Source: JACQFZ01 sp045810625 (lineage in GTDB: Bacteria > Pseudomonadota > Gammaproteobacteria > Acidiferrobacterales > Sulfurifustaceae). Taken from it: a stretch of 45,444 bases of DNA. The translations under genes and the position numbers were made by a program. The stretch is taken from the NCBI GenBank assembly GCA_045810625.1, contig JBJMVQ010000010.1, positions 1 to 45,444 of the forward strand, in the 5' to 3' direction. This document shows positions 16,448-25,189 of the stretch, piece after piece. Each line of letters begins with the position of its first letter. Positions within the stretch are counted from its first letter, which is position 1. A model generated the notes under the pieces. That model worked only from the letters and a program-made list of their open reading frames with translations. It had not been told where the DNA came from and searched no databases.

Positions 16448-17698
16448 CTAGTCGTGGACTTGCGCCGACGCCACCGCGGTTTCGCGCCGCGCCAAGCGCG
16501 GCAGATCGCCGGTAAGACCCGCGGCCCGACGCATGATTGCGTGCTTGATCGGCGCGAGGCGGTTCGTGATCGCGAGCCCGGCGCTGCGTAGGCCGGCGAG
16601 CGGCGGCGAATCGTTGCCGAAAAGATACTTGAAGCCGCCGGTCACCGCGATCATCCCCATGTTTTCGCCGCGGCGCCAGCGCTCGTAGCGGCGAAGCACG
16701 TGGCGCGCGCCGATGTCTCGTCGTTCGCGCGTCGCATCGAGCAGCACTTCCGCGAGCGCAGCGGCATCGAGCAGCCCGAGGTTTACCCCCTGACCGGCGA
16801 GCGGATGCACCGTGTGCGCGGCGTCACCGATCAGGACCGCCCGTTCCGCGACATAACGTTCGGCATGCATGAGCGCGAGCGGAAACGCCGCGCGCTTGCT
16901 GACCGACACGACTGCTCCCAAGCGGTTGCCGCATGCGGTAGCAAGCGCCGCGATAAACCCGGCATCGTCGAGCGCGAGCAGCTCGTGTGCGCGCACGTCG
17001 TCGACCGACCAGACGATCGAGCACGCGCGCGAATCCGGTAACGGCAAAAACGCGAGCGGCCCGGTCGGAAGAAACACCTGTCGCGCTATCTGCTGGTGCG
17101 GTCGCTCGGTGCGCACGGCGGCGACGATACCCTGTTGTCGCAGATCGAGACTCCGCGGTCGTATGTCGAGCCGTTCGCGCACTGCCGATTCCGCGCCGTC
17201 CGCCGCGACGACGAGCCGCGCGCGCAGATTGCGTCCGTCTGCAAGACGCACCGTCGCGTCAGCGTCGCGCTCGATGTCGGCGAAAGCGCCGGTCACGACA
17301 TGTACGTTGGTATGTTGCTGCATACGCTCGTGGAGCGCGGCGGCGATGACATTGTTTTCGACAATGTAGGCGAGGTAAGGCTCGCCGATCTCGGCGGCAT
17401 CGAAGCGGATTTCACCGCGCCCCTCGGCGTCCCATACCTGCATCGCGCACACACCGGCAACACGCCGTTGCGCGATTCCGTCCCACACGCCGAGCGCCTC
17501 GAACAGCGTGCGCGAGGCGAGCGTGAGCGCGCTGACCCGCAGCTCGTAATCCGCACTCATTGCCGTGACCGGGGGTGTGCGTTCGATGAGCGCAACCTTG
17601 AGCGCAGAGTCGCCGAGCGCGCAGGCAAACGCGGCGCCGACAATGCCGCCGCCGACGACAACGACATCGTACGCGGGCGATGGTGGCGCGTGCTTCAT
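16448..17698 (-). CDS. UbiH/UbiF/VisC-family FAD-dependent hydroxylase (UbiI position)
   Basis: Flavin monooxygenase expected to hydroxylate the ubiquinone ring on the Ubi complex. The 416-residue protein has the FAD dinucleotide motif VVVVGGGIVGAAFACAL at the N-terminus, the RVSALTLAS segment, and the second FAD motif LIGDAAHTVHPLAGQGVNLG. It is third in the pepP-ubiH-ubiI order known from E. coli, which favours UbiI (C5 hydroxylation). UbiF or a broader-specificity UbiL/M type cannot be excluded. Its ATG overlaps the ubiH stop as ATGA. Confidence 0.9.
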   Translation of the reverse strand: MKHAPPSPAYDVVVVGGGIVGAAFACALGDSALKVALIERTPPVTAMSADYELRVSALTLASRTLFEALGVWDGIAQRRVAGVCAMQVWDAEGRGEIRFDAAEIGEPYLAYIVENNVIAAALHERMQQHTNVHVVTGAFADIERDADATVRLADGRNLRARLVVAADGAESAVRERLDIRPRSLDLRQQGIVAAVRTERPHQQIARQVFLPTGPLAFLPLPDSRACSIVWSVDDVRAHELLALDDAGFIAALATACGNRLGAVVSVSKRAAFPLALMHAERYVAERAVLIGDAAHTVHPLAGQGVNLGLLDAAALAEVLLDATRERRDIGARHVLRRYERWRRGENMGMIAVTGGFKYLFGNDSPPLAGLRSAGLAITNRLAPIKHAIMRRAAGLTGDLPRLARRETAVASAQVHD

Positions 17699-18933
17699 GA
17701 CACCGGCGCGCGCAGGCCGATCCCGCACGCGAGACGCGGCAGCCGGCCGCCCAATCCGCTGGTGAGTCGTATGAGCCGGCGTTTGACGGGCGGCAGCAGA
17801 TCGACCGCGACCAGCCCGAGACTGCGGCCCCATGCCAGCGGAGCGTAATCGTTGGCGAAAATGCGAACGAGCGAATGCGTGAACGCGCTCGTCACGCGGT
17901 TGTCGTCGGCGCGCCAAGCGGCGTAACGCCGCAGACACTCGAGCGAACCCGGATCTTCCCCCGCCGCTGCACTGTCGGCCAGCACTTCGGCGAGCGCCGC
18001 AACGTCGCGAAGCCCGAGATTGAATCCCTGCCCCGCCACCGGATGCAGCGTGTGCGCGGCATTGCCGATGAGCGCGAACCGCGCGCGCACGTCTTCGCGC
18101 GCGCGCAGCAGCGCGAGCGGAAACGCTTGGCGGCGACCGACGCGCACGAAGCGTCCGAGACGCTCGCCGAAGCGTCGCTCCAACTCGGCGCGGAAAGCGA
18201 TGTCGTCCAACCCGAGCACGCTATCGACCTGCTCGGTCGATACCGTCCAGACGAGCGCCGAACGTTCGGCGTCGACGGGCAGCAGCGCCATCGGCCCGCT
18301 CTCGGTAAAGCGTTCGTACGCCGTGCCATCCGGCACGCGCTCGGTGGTCACACTGCAGATAATGGCGGTTTGACCGTACACGATTCGTTCCGCCACGATG
18401 CCGAGCGCTTCGCGCACCGGCGACGCCGTCCCGTCGGCGGCAACCACGACGCGGGCGTTCAACACGCGCTCGCCGGCCTCGGTCTGCACCTGCACCCGCG
18501 CGCCCGCGTCCACCAATGTCACCGCACCGACCTTCGCCGGCGCGATCACGGTGACGTTCGACTGGGACTGCATGACCTCGTAGAGCGACACACCCAGGGT
18601 GCGAAAGGTCACGACGTAGCCCAAGGCGTCGAGGCCCGCGTCGGCGGAATCGAGCCGTGCGACGCCAAAGCGCCCGCGGTCCGACACGTGAATGCGTTTG
18701 ATTGGCGTCGCGCCGCGGCGCACGATGCCTTCCCACGCGCCGATCCCTTCAAAGATTCTCCGCGATCCGTATGCGAGCGCGAGCGTGCGATCGTCGTAAC
18801 TTGGCGGCGTCGACAGCGAAAACGGCGCAGCCTCGACCACGCCGACGGTGAGCGGAGCGTCGCGCAGCGCGCACGCGAGACTCGCGCCGGCCGGGCCGCC
18901 GCCGACGATGAGGACGTCGAAGTCGCTGCGCAT
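17695..18933 (-). CDS. ubiH: 2-octaprenyl-6-methoxyphenol hydroxylase UbiH
   Basis: Second FAD monooxygenase of ubiquinone synthesis. At 412 residues it matches family length. It has VLIVGGGPAGASLACAL at the N-terminus, the conserved SYDDRTLALAYGSRRIFEG that separates UbiH from its paralogues, and LIGNAAHTLHPVAGQGFNLG with GLRDVAALAEVL. ATG 18933 starts 11 bases after the pepP stop. Position between pepP and the UbiI-like gene reproduces E. coli order. It probably arose from the same ancestor as its neighbour by tandem duplication. Confidence 0.93.
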   Translation of the reverse strand: MRSDFDVLIVGGGPAGASLACALRDAPLTVGVVEAAPFSLSTPPSYDDRTLALAYGSRRIFEGIGAWEGIVRRGATPIKRIHVSDRGRFGVARLDSADAGLDALGYVVTFRTLGVSLYEVMQSQSNVTVIAPAKVGAVTLVDAGARVQVQTEAGERVLNARVVVAADGTASPVREALGIVAERIVYGQTAIICSVTTERVPDGTAYERFTESGPMALLPVDAERSALVWTVSTEQVDSVLGLDDIAFRAELERRFGERLGRFVRVGRRQAFPLALLRAREDVRARFALIGNAAHTLHPVAGQGFNLGLRDVAALAEVLADSAAAGEDPGSLECLRRYAAWRADDNRVTSAFTHSLVRIFANDYAPLAWGRSLGLVAVDLLPPVKRRLIRLTSGLGGRLPRLACGIGLRAPVS

Positions 18934-18944
18934 GAACGTGGAGA

Positions 18945-20291
18945 TTAGCGGCCGACCGCGACGGCGGCGCGCGTGCGCCCGGCCGCGCCGTCGCGCATCA
19001 ACGCCTCGATGTCGGCCACCGTTTTCGGCGTATCGTGCGTGATCACTTCGCAGCCGTCGCGTGTGATCAACACGTCGTCCTCGATGCGAATGCCGATGTT
19101 TCCGAAGCGCTCCGGAATGTCGGCCGCCGCGGCGATGTAGAGTCCTGGCTCGGCGGTGAACACCATCCCCGGTTCGAGCTCGCGCCACGCCTCCGCGACT
19201 TTGTAATCGCCCACGTCGTGCACGTCCATCCCGAGCCAGTGCCCGGTGCGATGCATATAAAAGCGCCGGTACGCGCCGCTCTCGATGAGACCGTCGACGG
19301 AACCCTTGAGCAGCCCGAGGTCCTTCAATCCCTGCGTGAGCACGCGCACCGCGGCATCGTGCGGCTCGTTCCAGTGCTTACCCGGGCGCGACAACTCGAT
19401 CGCCGCCGCCTGCGCCGCGAGCACCAGCTCGTAGACCGCGCGCTGCTCGGCGCTGAAACGTCCGTTCACCGGGAACGTGCGCGTGATATCGGACGCGTAG
19501 CAATCGAACTCGGCGCCGGCGTCGATGAGGAGCAGATCGCCGTCCTTGAGCTCCGCGTTGTTCTCGCGATAGTGCAGCACGCACGCGTTCGCACCGCCGC
19601 CGACGATCGGCCCGTACGCGGGGAATTCCGAGCCGCCTTTGCGAAACTCGTAGAGCAACTCCGCTTCGATCTCGTACTCCATCATGCCGGGGCGACAGGT
19701 CTGCATCGCACGGCGGTGCGCGGCCGCGGAGATCTTCGCGGCGCGCTTCATCAGCTTGATCTCTTCCGGCCGCTTGATCAGACGCATCTCGTGCAGGATG
19801 TGATCGAGATCGACGAACTCGCCCGGTGCGTGCACGCCGTTCCTGCTCTTCGCCCGCACTTCGTTGACCCACGTGGTCAGCCGCGCGTCGAAATCGGCGT
19901 AGCGCCCGATCGAATAGAAAACCTTTTCGCGATTCTCGAGCAGGCCCGGCAGTATGTCGTCGATGTCATCGATCGGAAACGCGTCATCAGCGCCGTACTC
20001 GGCGCGCGCGCCTTCGAGCCCCGCGCGGCGGCCGTCCCAGATCTCTCGTTCGGGATTGCGTTCGCGGCAAAACAGCAGAAACTCGCCGTGAGCGCGGCCG
20101 GGCACCAGTACCGCAACGGCTTCGGGTTCGGGGAAATGCGTGAGGTAATAAAAGTCGCTATCGGGGCGATACGGATACTCGGCATCGCGATTGCGCACCC
20201 GCACGGAAGCGGTGGGGATGATCGCCACCGCCTTGCCACCCATGTGGCGCATCAACTCTTGGCGCCGCTGCTCGTATGTTTTCAGCTCCAT
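18945..20291 (-). CDS. pepP: Xaa-Pro aminopeptidase (aminopeptidase P)
   Basis: Dimanganese M24B peptidase that removes N-terminal residues preceding proline. The 448-residue protein (E. coli 441) has the AMP_N domain up to about residue 170 and then the pita-bread fold. The metal ligands are in DAGAEFDCYASDITRTFP (two Asp), HRTGHWLGMDVHD (His), FTAEPGLY (Glu) and GIRIEDDVLI (Glu). ATG 20291 fits the family start; an in-frame ATG 24 bases upstream (20315) is an alternative. It leads the pepP-ubiH-ubiI operon. In E. coli ygfB precedes it directly, but here a foreign pair intervenes. Confidence 0.96.
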   Translation of the reverse strand: MELKTYEQRRQELMRHMGGKAVAIIPTASVRVRNRDAEYPYRPDSDFYYLTHFPEPEAVAVLVPGRAHGEFLLFCRERNPEREIWDGRRAGLEGARAEYGADDAFPIDDIDDILPGLLENREKVFYSIGRYADFDARLTTWVNEVRAKSRNGVHAPGEFVDLDHILHEMRLIKRPEEIKLMKRAAKISAAAHRRAMQTCRPGMMEYEIEAELLYEFRKGGSEFPAYGPIVGGGANACVLHYRENNAELKDGDLLLIDAGAEFDCYASDITRTFPVNGRFSAEQRAVYELVLAAQAAAIELSRPGKHWNEPHDAAVRVLTQGLKDLGLLKGSVDGLIESGAYRRFYMHRTGHWLGMDVHDVGDYKVAEAWRELEPGMVFTAEPGLYIAAAADIPERFGNIGIRIEDDVLITRDGCEVITHDTPKTVADIEALMRDGAAGRTRAAVAVGR

Positions 20292-20393
20292 AACGTAATT
20301 ATGCCGCAAACGCATGAGATCGGGGATGAATGTCCCCTGGCCCGCCCGCCGGAATACCGAGGCTCCCGGACGAGGCTTTGCGGGCGCCGCTGC

Positions 20394-20399
20394 TATAAT
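20394..20399 (+). promoter_or_regulatory. Probable -10 box upstream of the PA2779-like gene
   Basis: A perfect TATAAT lies in the divergent pepP/PA2779-like gap, 88 bp before the ATG. No good -35 is visible at 17 bp. Confidence 0.45.
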
Positions 20400-20487
20400 C
20401 GGCCACGCGTACGGCCCGGGCCTGCACCGCCGCGCCGAATAGATTGCGAGTAACAACGAAAGACGTTCGCGTTGAGGAGACACCTTC

Positions 20488-20895
20488 ATGGAAAAACTGC
20501 GCATTCTTGCGAAACCCGTCATCTATGTCGTCGCGCTCGGCGTGCTTGCGCTGAACGTCCACATTCCTGCCGCACGCGCCGCGATCGTGGGAACCGAAGC
20601 GGTCGTTAGCATTCAGCAGGCGGCGCAGGAGCGCGAACGGATGTTGAATCTGCTGACACGCGATGAGGTCAAGCAGGAGCTGCTCCGCTATGGCGTCGAC
20701 CCGCAACAAGCGGCGGCCCGCGTCGGGGCACTGAGTGACGAAGAAGCGCATCAGCTCGCCGCCAAGATGGATCAGCTGCCCGCCGGAGGCGATGCGCTCG
20801 GCGTACTCGTGTTCGTGTTTGTCGTTCTGCTCATCACCGACATCCTCGGCTTCACCGACGTGTTTCCGTTCGTCAAGAAGCCGGTAAGACACTGA
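20488..20895 (+). CDS. PA2779-family membrane protein (DUF6627-like)
   Basis: 135-residue small protein with an N-terminal signal or membrane segment (residues ~9-32, likely cleaved after AARA), a central hydrophilic helix containing LLTRDEVKQELLRYGVDPQQAAARV, and a C-terminal transmembrane stretch (LGVLVFVFVVLLITDILG). This layout matches the family named after Pseudomonas PA2779, whose function is unknown. It is paired, seven bases apart, with a C39-peptidase/TPR lipoprotein like PA2778, so the two probably act together in the envelope. GAGGAG precedes the ATG. Confidence 0.8.
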   Translation: MEKLRILAKPVIYVVALGVLALNVHIPAARAAIVGTEAVVSIQQAAQERERMLNLLTRDEVKQELLRYGVDPQQAAARVGALSDEEAHQLAAKMDQLPAGGDALGVLVFVFVVLLITDILGFTDVFPFVKKPVRH

Positions 20896-20902
20896 CGCGC
20901 GA

Positions 20903-21868
20903 ATGCGTGCGTCGGCGGCCGCTCGCGCCGTCGCGGGCGGCCTTTTCGGTTGCATACTGTTGCTGGGCGGCTGCGCGACGTCGCTACAATCTGCGCGCCT
21001 GACGTCCGCCGCGTTTCCCGATCCGGTCGAGCTGAAGGACGTCCCCTTCTTCGCGCAAGAAGACTACCAGTGCGGTCCGGCGGCGCTGGCGATGGCGCTC
21101 GATTGGGCCGGCGCCAAGCTGACGCCCGATATGCTCACGCCGGAAGTCTATACGCCCGCCCGCCGCGGCAGCTTGCAAGTCGAGATGCTCGCCGGTGCGC
21201 GGCGGCACGGCGCCATACCATATGTATTGCGTCCGGCGCTGACCGACCTGCTCGCGGAGGTCGCCGCTGGGCATCCGGTCGTGGTGCTGCAGAATCTCGG
21301 CCTTTCGTGGTATCCGAAATGGCATTACGCCGTCGTCGTCGGCTTCGATGTCGACCGCGACGAGATGGTGTTGCACTCCGGCCTCGAAGCACGCCACGTC
21401 GTGCCGCTCGCCGTGTTCGAGCGCACGTGGCGGCGCGCTGAGTACTGGTCGATCGTCGTGCTGCCGCCCGGTCGTCTTCCAAAAACCGCCGAGGAGACGC
21501 GCTACCTTCAAGCCATAGTCGCGCTCGAGCGGCTGGAGCGATGGGCCGACGCAAGCACGGCTTATCGTGCCGCACTCGCCCGCTGGCCGGACAGTCTGGG
21601 CGCACAGCTTGGGCTCGGTAACAGCCGCTACGCGCTGCACGACCTTCGCGGCGCCGAACAGGCTTATCGCGCGGCGGCGCAGCGCCATCCCGACGCGGCC
21701 GTCGCTTTCAACAACCTCGCACAGACGCTCGCCGACCTGGGCCGGTGGGACGAAGCCGAAACCGCCGTCAGCCACGCGCTCGCGCTCGGGGGTCCGTACG
21801 CGGAGACCTACCGCGCGACGGCGGACGACATCCGCGCGCGGCGCGCGGGCGGGAAGCCGCCGAGCTAG
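20903..21868 (+). CDS. C39-type cysteine peptidase/TPR lipoprotein (PA2778-like)
   Basis: 321-residue predicted lipoprotein: the signal peptide ends in the lipobox LLGGC (Cys about residue 24). Next comes a papain-like C39 domain with the catalytic segment FFAQEDYQCGPAALAMAL (Cys) and KWHYAVVVGFD (His). The C-terminal third carries TPR-like repeats (WADASTAYRAALARWP, GAEQAYRAAAQRHPDA, WDEAETAVSHALALGG). C39 domains usually cut double-glycine leaders in bacteriocin exporters; here there is no ABC exporter, so the target is unknown. It ends two bases from the convergent ygfB stop. Confidence 0.82.
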   Translation: MRASAAARAVAGGLFGCILLLGGCATSLQSARLTSAAFPDPVELKDVPFFAQEDYQCGPAALAMALDWAGAKLTPDMLTPEVYTPARRGSLQVEMLAGARRHGAIPYVLRPALTDLLAEVAAGHPVVVLQNLGLSWYPKWHYAVVVGFDVDRDEMVLHSGLEARHVVPLAVFERTWRRAEYWSIVVLPPGRLPKTAEETRYLQAIVALERLERWADASTAYRAALARWPDSLGAQLGLGNSRYALHDLRGAEQAYRAAAQRHPDAAVAFNNLAQTLADLGRWDEAETAVSHALALGGPYAETYRATADDIRARRAGGKPPS

Positions 21869-21870
21869 GC

Positions 21871-22398
21871 CTACGACGCGTTACGGTGCATCTGCTCGTA
21901 TACGAGCTGCACGCCGACGCGCAGGTACTCGACGATTTCCGCCACTTCGCGCTCCTGCTGCTCCGTGTCGATGCCACGATCCATCTCCACCTCGCCGATC
22001 TGCATCGCGTCGCGGACGAATTCACCCGCCTCGCCAGGGAGCGGCCGTGCCTCGCCGATGCCCGCGAGGCCGAGACCAAGCACGTAACCGCGCGCCCATT
22101 CGGCGAGGCGTTCGACTTGCATCGGCAACTCCGCGTCTCCGAGCAGCGGCTCGAATTCGAAGTCGGTTTCCGCGAGTCGCCGGCGCACGTCGTCGAACAG
22201 CGCGGTCGCGAGCGCCATCAGCTCCTGACTGTCCGCATCGGCCGGCGCGGCGGCGCCGCCGAACAGCAGACGGGCGAGCGCCGGCGGCTGCGGAACGCTC
22301 GCCGCCGCGGCGATCATGCCATGTGCCTCGGCAGCCGACAGGTCGACCGCAGCGGCGCGCAGCGCGTGATCCAGTTCGTCGTAGTCGGGGAAATCCAA
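21871..22398 (-). CDS. ygfB: UPF0149 family protein YgfB
   Basis: 175-residue cytoplasmic, acidic, mostly helical protein of the YgfB/YecA family (MDFPDYDELDHALR...AEAHGMIAAA, then WARGYVLGLGLAGI). In Pseudomonas aeruginosa YgfB is reported to modulate ampDh3 expression; no enzymatic role is established. In E. coli it immediately precedes pepP on the same strand. Here it is still on the minus strand and upstream of pepP, but a two-gene plus-strand insertion lies between. It is divergent from the TIGR02449-zapA pair. Confidence 0.9.
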   Translation of the reverse strand: MDFPDYDELDHALRAAAVDLSAAEAHGMIAAAASVPQPPALARLLFGGAAAPADADSQELMALATALFDDVRRRLAETDFEFEPLLGDAELPMQVERLAEWARGYVLGLGLAGIGEARPLPGEAGEFVRDAMQIGEVEMDRGIDTEQQEREVAEIVEYLRVGVQLVYEQMHRNAS

Positions 22399-22538
22399 GA
22401 GTGCACTCGTGCGAAACCGCAGACAGGGTAAAGCATCTCGCGCCGAGAGTTTAGTCAGCCGCGGACGTCTCCCTAAGGCGTTGACCTTGCAGCGAGTCGA
22501 ACCTATATTGACGCTAAGTCCACCGGGGCCGAAGCGGC

Positions 22539-22748
22539 GTGGAAAGCGACGATCTGAAGCAACTCGAAAACCGCATCGACCAGCTGATCGAGGCGTGCCA
22601 GCGCCTCCAAAGTGAAAATCAATCCCTCAAGTCCGAGCACAACAACCTGCAAGCGGAACGGACGAAGCTGCTCGAGAAAACCCGCGTCGCGCGTGAGCGC
22701 ATTGAATCGATGATCAGTCGTTTGAAAGCGCTGGAGCGCAGTCAATGA
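22539..22748 (+). CDS. TIGR02449 family protein (ZapB-like coiled coil)
   Basis: 69-residue coiled-coil protein read from GTG 22539: DLKQLENRIDQLIEACQRLQ begins a nearly continuous heptad pattern to the end. This is the small family that regularly precedes zapA in gammaproteobacteria. It resembles the cell-division coiled coil ZapB in size and pattern, but homology is not certain. The stop overlaps the zapA ATG (ATGA at 22745), so the two are coupled. Confidence 0.88.
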   Translation: MESDDLKQLENRIDQLIEACQRLQSENQSLKSEHNNLQAERTKLLEKTRVARERIESMISRLKALERSQ

Positions 22749-23053
22749 AGGAAGCGAACGACGGCGTCGTCATCAGTATCCTCGGAAAGGAATACATCGT
22801 CGCCTGCCCGGCGGAGGAACGCGAATCGCTCGTCGCGGCGGCGGCTTATCTCGATCGCAAGCTGCGCGAAGTGCAGGCGAGCGGCAAAGTCATCGGCAGC
22901 GAGCGCACCGCCATCATGGCGGCGCTCAACATCAGCCACGAGCTGCTGGAGTTGCGCTCGCGCGGCGGGCTCTCGGAAGACGCAACACAAAAATTGCGCC
23001 TGCTGCGGAGCAAGATCGACAACGCACTCGGTTCTCGTCCGCGCACGCAATAG
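22745..23053 (+). CDS. zapA: Cell division protein ZapA
   Basis: 102-residue protein that binds and cross-links FtsZ protofilaments at midcell. The N-terminal FtsZ-binding part (VVISILGKEYIVACPAEERE) is followed by the LRE and NISHELLELR helices and a coiled coil. The length agrees with the family. It lies between the ZapB-like gene and 6S RNA, the conserved order. Confidence 0.94.
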   Translation: MKEANDGVVISILGKEYIVACPAEERESLVAAAAYLDRKLREVQASGKVIGSERTAIMAALNISHELLELRSRGGLSEDATQKLRLLRSKIDNALGSRPRTQ

Positions 23054-23123
23054 CACCGCGCAGCACAACCGCAACCCCCGTGCAAGGGCCGGAAAAATAA
23101 ATTTTTCAGCGGTGGGCGGCAGG

Positions 23124-23129
23124 TATATT
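23124..23129 (+). promoter_or_regulatory. Probable -10 of the 6S RNA promoter
   Basis: TATATT lies about 8 bp before the predicted 6S RNA start. A perfect AT-rich inverted repeat, GAAAAAT-AA-ATTTTTC (23092-23107), occupies the -35/UP region. Confidence 0.5.
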
Positions 23130-23137
23130 ATTGTTGA

Positions 23138-23328
23138 TGCGCCCCCTGCGGTGTTTGTGACTGTCCCGGCATTCCTTTGAACCTAGTTATCGCACCTCGG
23201 GAGCCGACCAGCAGATGCTGTTGTGCAAGTCCGCCTTAGCAGCGGAAAGCCTGAAGCGTCTCTTAGGCACCCACTTGAACCGATTGGTTCAAGGTGTAAC
23301 GGTCAGCACGGCACAGGCGGAGGGCGTC
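23138..23328 (+). ncRNA. ssrS: 6S RNA (SsrS)
   Basis: Regulatory RNA that mimics an open promoter and sequesters the sigma-70 holoenzyme. It sits between zapA and the 5-FCL gene, its conserved locus. The 3' half contains CTTGAACC-GATT-GGTTCAAG followed by GTAACGGTCAGC, the counterpart of the E. coli CCTTGAACC..GGTTCAAGG..TTACAGCC segment. The ends pair as a closing stem (GCGCCC near 23139 with GGGCGT near 23322). Both boundaries are estimates within about five bases. Confidence 0.85.
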
Positions 23329-23383
23329 TGAATTTTCGCGCGTCGCGCATTCCGTGCGGCGAGCTTCCGACAAAAATAATTCC

Positions 23384-24157
23384 GTGGCCAGCAAACGTCG
23401 TAAATCTAAAAAACGCGTCGCGCGCAAAACCGGCAAACGCCGGACTGCGCCGCGCGTCTCGCGCAAGAAGAAAACGCTCACGAAGCGCGCCGCGCGAAAA
23501 CCGGCGCCTGCGAAGAAGAAGGCCCGCTCGCGCAAAATCTCCTCATCGCCGAAGACCGCTTCGTTACCGATCAAAATCGAGTTGCGGCGCCGCCTGCGGG
23601 CCCGACGCAGCCAACTGTCAGCGGAAGAGCAACGCTTGGCCGCGGAGCGCGTCGCCGCGAACCTTGCCGCTACGCGCGCATTCCGGGTGAGCCGTCGGAT
23701 CGCCTGTTATTACCCGAACGACGGCGAAATCGATCCGCGCCCGATCCTCGAGCGCATCGCGCGGATGCGTAAGCAAGCGTTCCTGCCGGTACTGTCGCGT
23801 TTGACACACGATCGGTTGTGGTTTGCGCCGCTCGGCTCGGATACCGAACTACGACCGAATCGCTTCGGCATCCTCGAACCGCAGGTCGAACCGGCGCGGC
23901 TCGTGCGCGCGGAAGATCTCGATCTGTTGCTGCTGCCGCTCGTCGCGTTCGACCCGAAAGGCAACCGGCTCGGCCGCGGTGCCGGCTACTACGATCGCAG
24001 TCTGGCGTTTCGTCGTTATCGCCGGCACATGCGCAAACCGCACCTCGTCGGCCTGGCACACGACTTTCAACGCGTCCCGACGCTGCCGACCGACCCGTGG
24101 GACGTTCCTTTGGACGGCGTCGTCACCGATCGCTCGGTGTACGATACCTCTCGCTGA
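23384..24157 (+). CDS. 5-formyltetrahydrofolate cyclo-ligase with basic N-terminal tail
   Basis: ATP-dependent conversion of 5-formyl-THF to 5,10-methenyl-THF. The catalytic part starts near IKIELRRRLRARRSQLS. It carries ACYYPNDGEIDPRPIL and the signature FDPKGNRLGRGAGYYDRSL. Ahead of it lie about 65 residues made almost wholly of Lys, Arg, Ala, Ser and Thr, resembling a histone H1 or nucleic-acid-binding tail; normal members have none. No ATG exists in frame. GTG 23384 is used; GTG 23354 is an alternative, and TTG 23582 would remove the tail. No start has a clear ribosome-binding site. The position after ssrS matches ygfA of E. coli. Confidence 0.88.
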   Translation: MASKRRKSKKRVARKTGKRRTAPRVSRKKKTLTKRAARKPAPAKKKARSRKISSSPKTASLPIKIELRRRLRARRSQLSAEEQRLAAERVAANLAATRAFRVSRRIACYYPNDGEIDPRPILERIARMRKQAFLPVLSRLTHDRLWFAPLGSDTELRPNRFGILEPQVEPARLVRAEDLDLLLLPLVAFDPKGNRLGRGAGYYDRSLAFRRYRRHMRKPHLVGLAHDFQRVPTLPTDPWDVPLDGVVTDRSVYDTSR

Positions 24158-24175
24158 ACAAACGAGATTCGATCG

Positions 24176-25003
24176 ATGAACGTGCTCGTCATCGGCGACG
24201 TGATGGGCGCACCCGGCCGTCGCGCTGCCGCGTCACACCTCGCGCAACTGCGTGAGCACCTGCAACTCGACCTCATTGTCGCCAACGGCGAGAACGCCGA
24301 TGACGGCGGCGTCGGTATCACGTCCGCCGTCGCCGAAGAGCTGTTCGCCGCCGGCGTCGATGTGATGACGAACGGCAACCACGCATGGGACAAGCGGGAA
24401 GCGCTGACCTACATCGAGCGCGAACCGCGGCTGCTCCGGCCCTACAACTATCCCGCCGGCACGCCCGGCTCCGGTTGGTACGTAACCGAGGCGCGCGGCC
24501 GGCGAATCGGCGTGCTGAACCTCATGGGCAACGCCTTCATGCCTCAGGCGCTCGCCTGCCCATTTCGAGCCGCCGATGAAGCGCTCGCGCAAAAACCCGA
24601 CGACGTGAACATCGTTGTGGTGGATTTTCACGCCGAGTCGACGATGGAGAAGTGGGCGCTCGGCTGGTACCTGGACGGCCGCGTCAGCGCCGTCGTCGGA
24701 ACGCATACGCACGTACCCACCGCCGATGAGCGCGTCTTGCCCGGCGGCACCGCTTATATCTCCGATATCGGCATGACCGGATGTTACGAATCGGTCATCG
24801 GGCTAGAGATTCAGAAGACACTCACGCGCATGGTGCGCAAGCTGCCGGAACGCTTCGAACCGGCGCAAGGCATTGGAACGCTTTGTGCGGTGCTCATCGA
24901 CATCGATGAGGTGAGCGGCAAGAGCCGTTCGATCCGACGTCTCGCGCTGGACGAGATGAACCCGCAAAACGCCGGGCAGCTCTTCGCTAAAGCGCTCGGC
25001 TGA
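24176..25003 (+). CDS. YmdB-family metallophosphoesterase (TIGR00282)
   Basis: 275-residue dinuclear-metal phosphodiesterase family; the Bacillus YmdB member hydrolyses 2',3'-cyclic nucleotides. Ligand motifs are MNVLVIGDVMGAPGR, VANGENADDG, TNGNHAWDKRE, VVDFHAESTMEKWALG and GTHTHVPTADERVLPG. There is no signal peptide, so it is cytoplasmic. It follows the folate gene by 18 bp and is probably co-transcribed. The substrate in this organism is not known. Confidence 0.92.
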   Translation: MNVLVIGDVMGAPGRRAAASHLAQLREHLQLDLIVANGENADDGGVGITSAVAEELFAAGVDVMTNGNHAWDKREALTYIEREPRLLRPYNYPAGTPGSGWYVTEARGRRIGVLNLMGNAFMPQALACPFRAADEALAQKPDDVNIVVVDFHAESTMEKWALGWYLDGRVSAVVGTHTHVPTADERVLPGGTAYISDIGMTGCYESVIGLEIQKTLTRMVRKLPERFEPAQGIGTLCAVLIDIDEVSGKSRSIRRLALDEMNPQNAGQLFAKALG

Positions 25004-25063
25004 TTCCACGGGCCCGCGACCGGACCGGTCGATAGTTGAGGAAGATCTGATGCATTACTGTCT

Positions 25064-25140
25064 AACCGCCAAGGACGCCGGGGTCTTTTCTTGTTCGGTT
25101 CGAAAATCTTTCCTTGGCGTCCTTCGCGTCCTTGGCGGTT
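25064..25140. repeat. Inverted-repeat element related to 2701-2764
   Basis: AACCGCCAAGGACGC (25064-25078) is perfectly complementary to 25126-25140. The inner sequence AAAATCTTTCC-TTGGCG recurs in the element at 2637-2838, so the two are members of one family. It sits between the YmdB-like and EVE genes. Confidence 0.75.
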
Positions 25141-25189
25141 GAAGCGAATTCAGACCTCCTGATCCGCGCGCTGCTGATAAAATCGCCGC

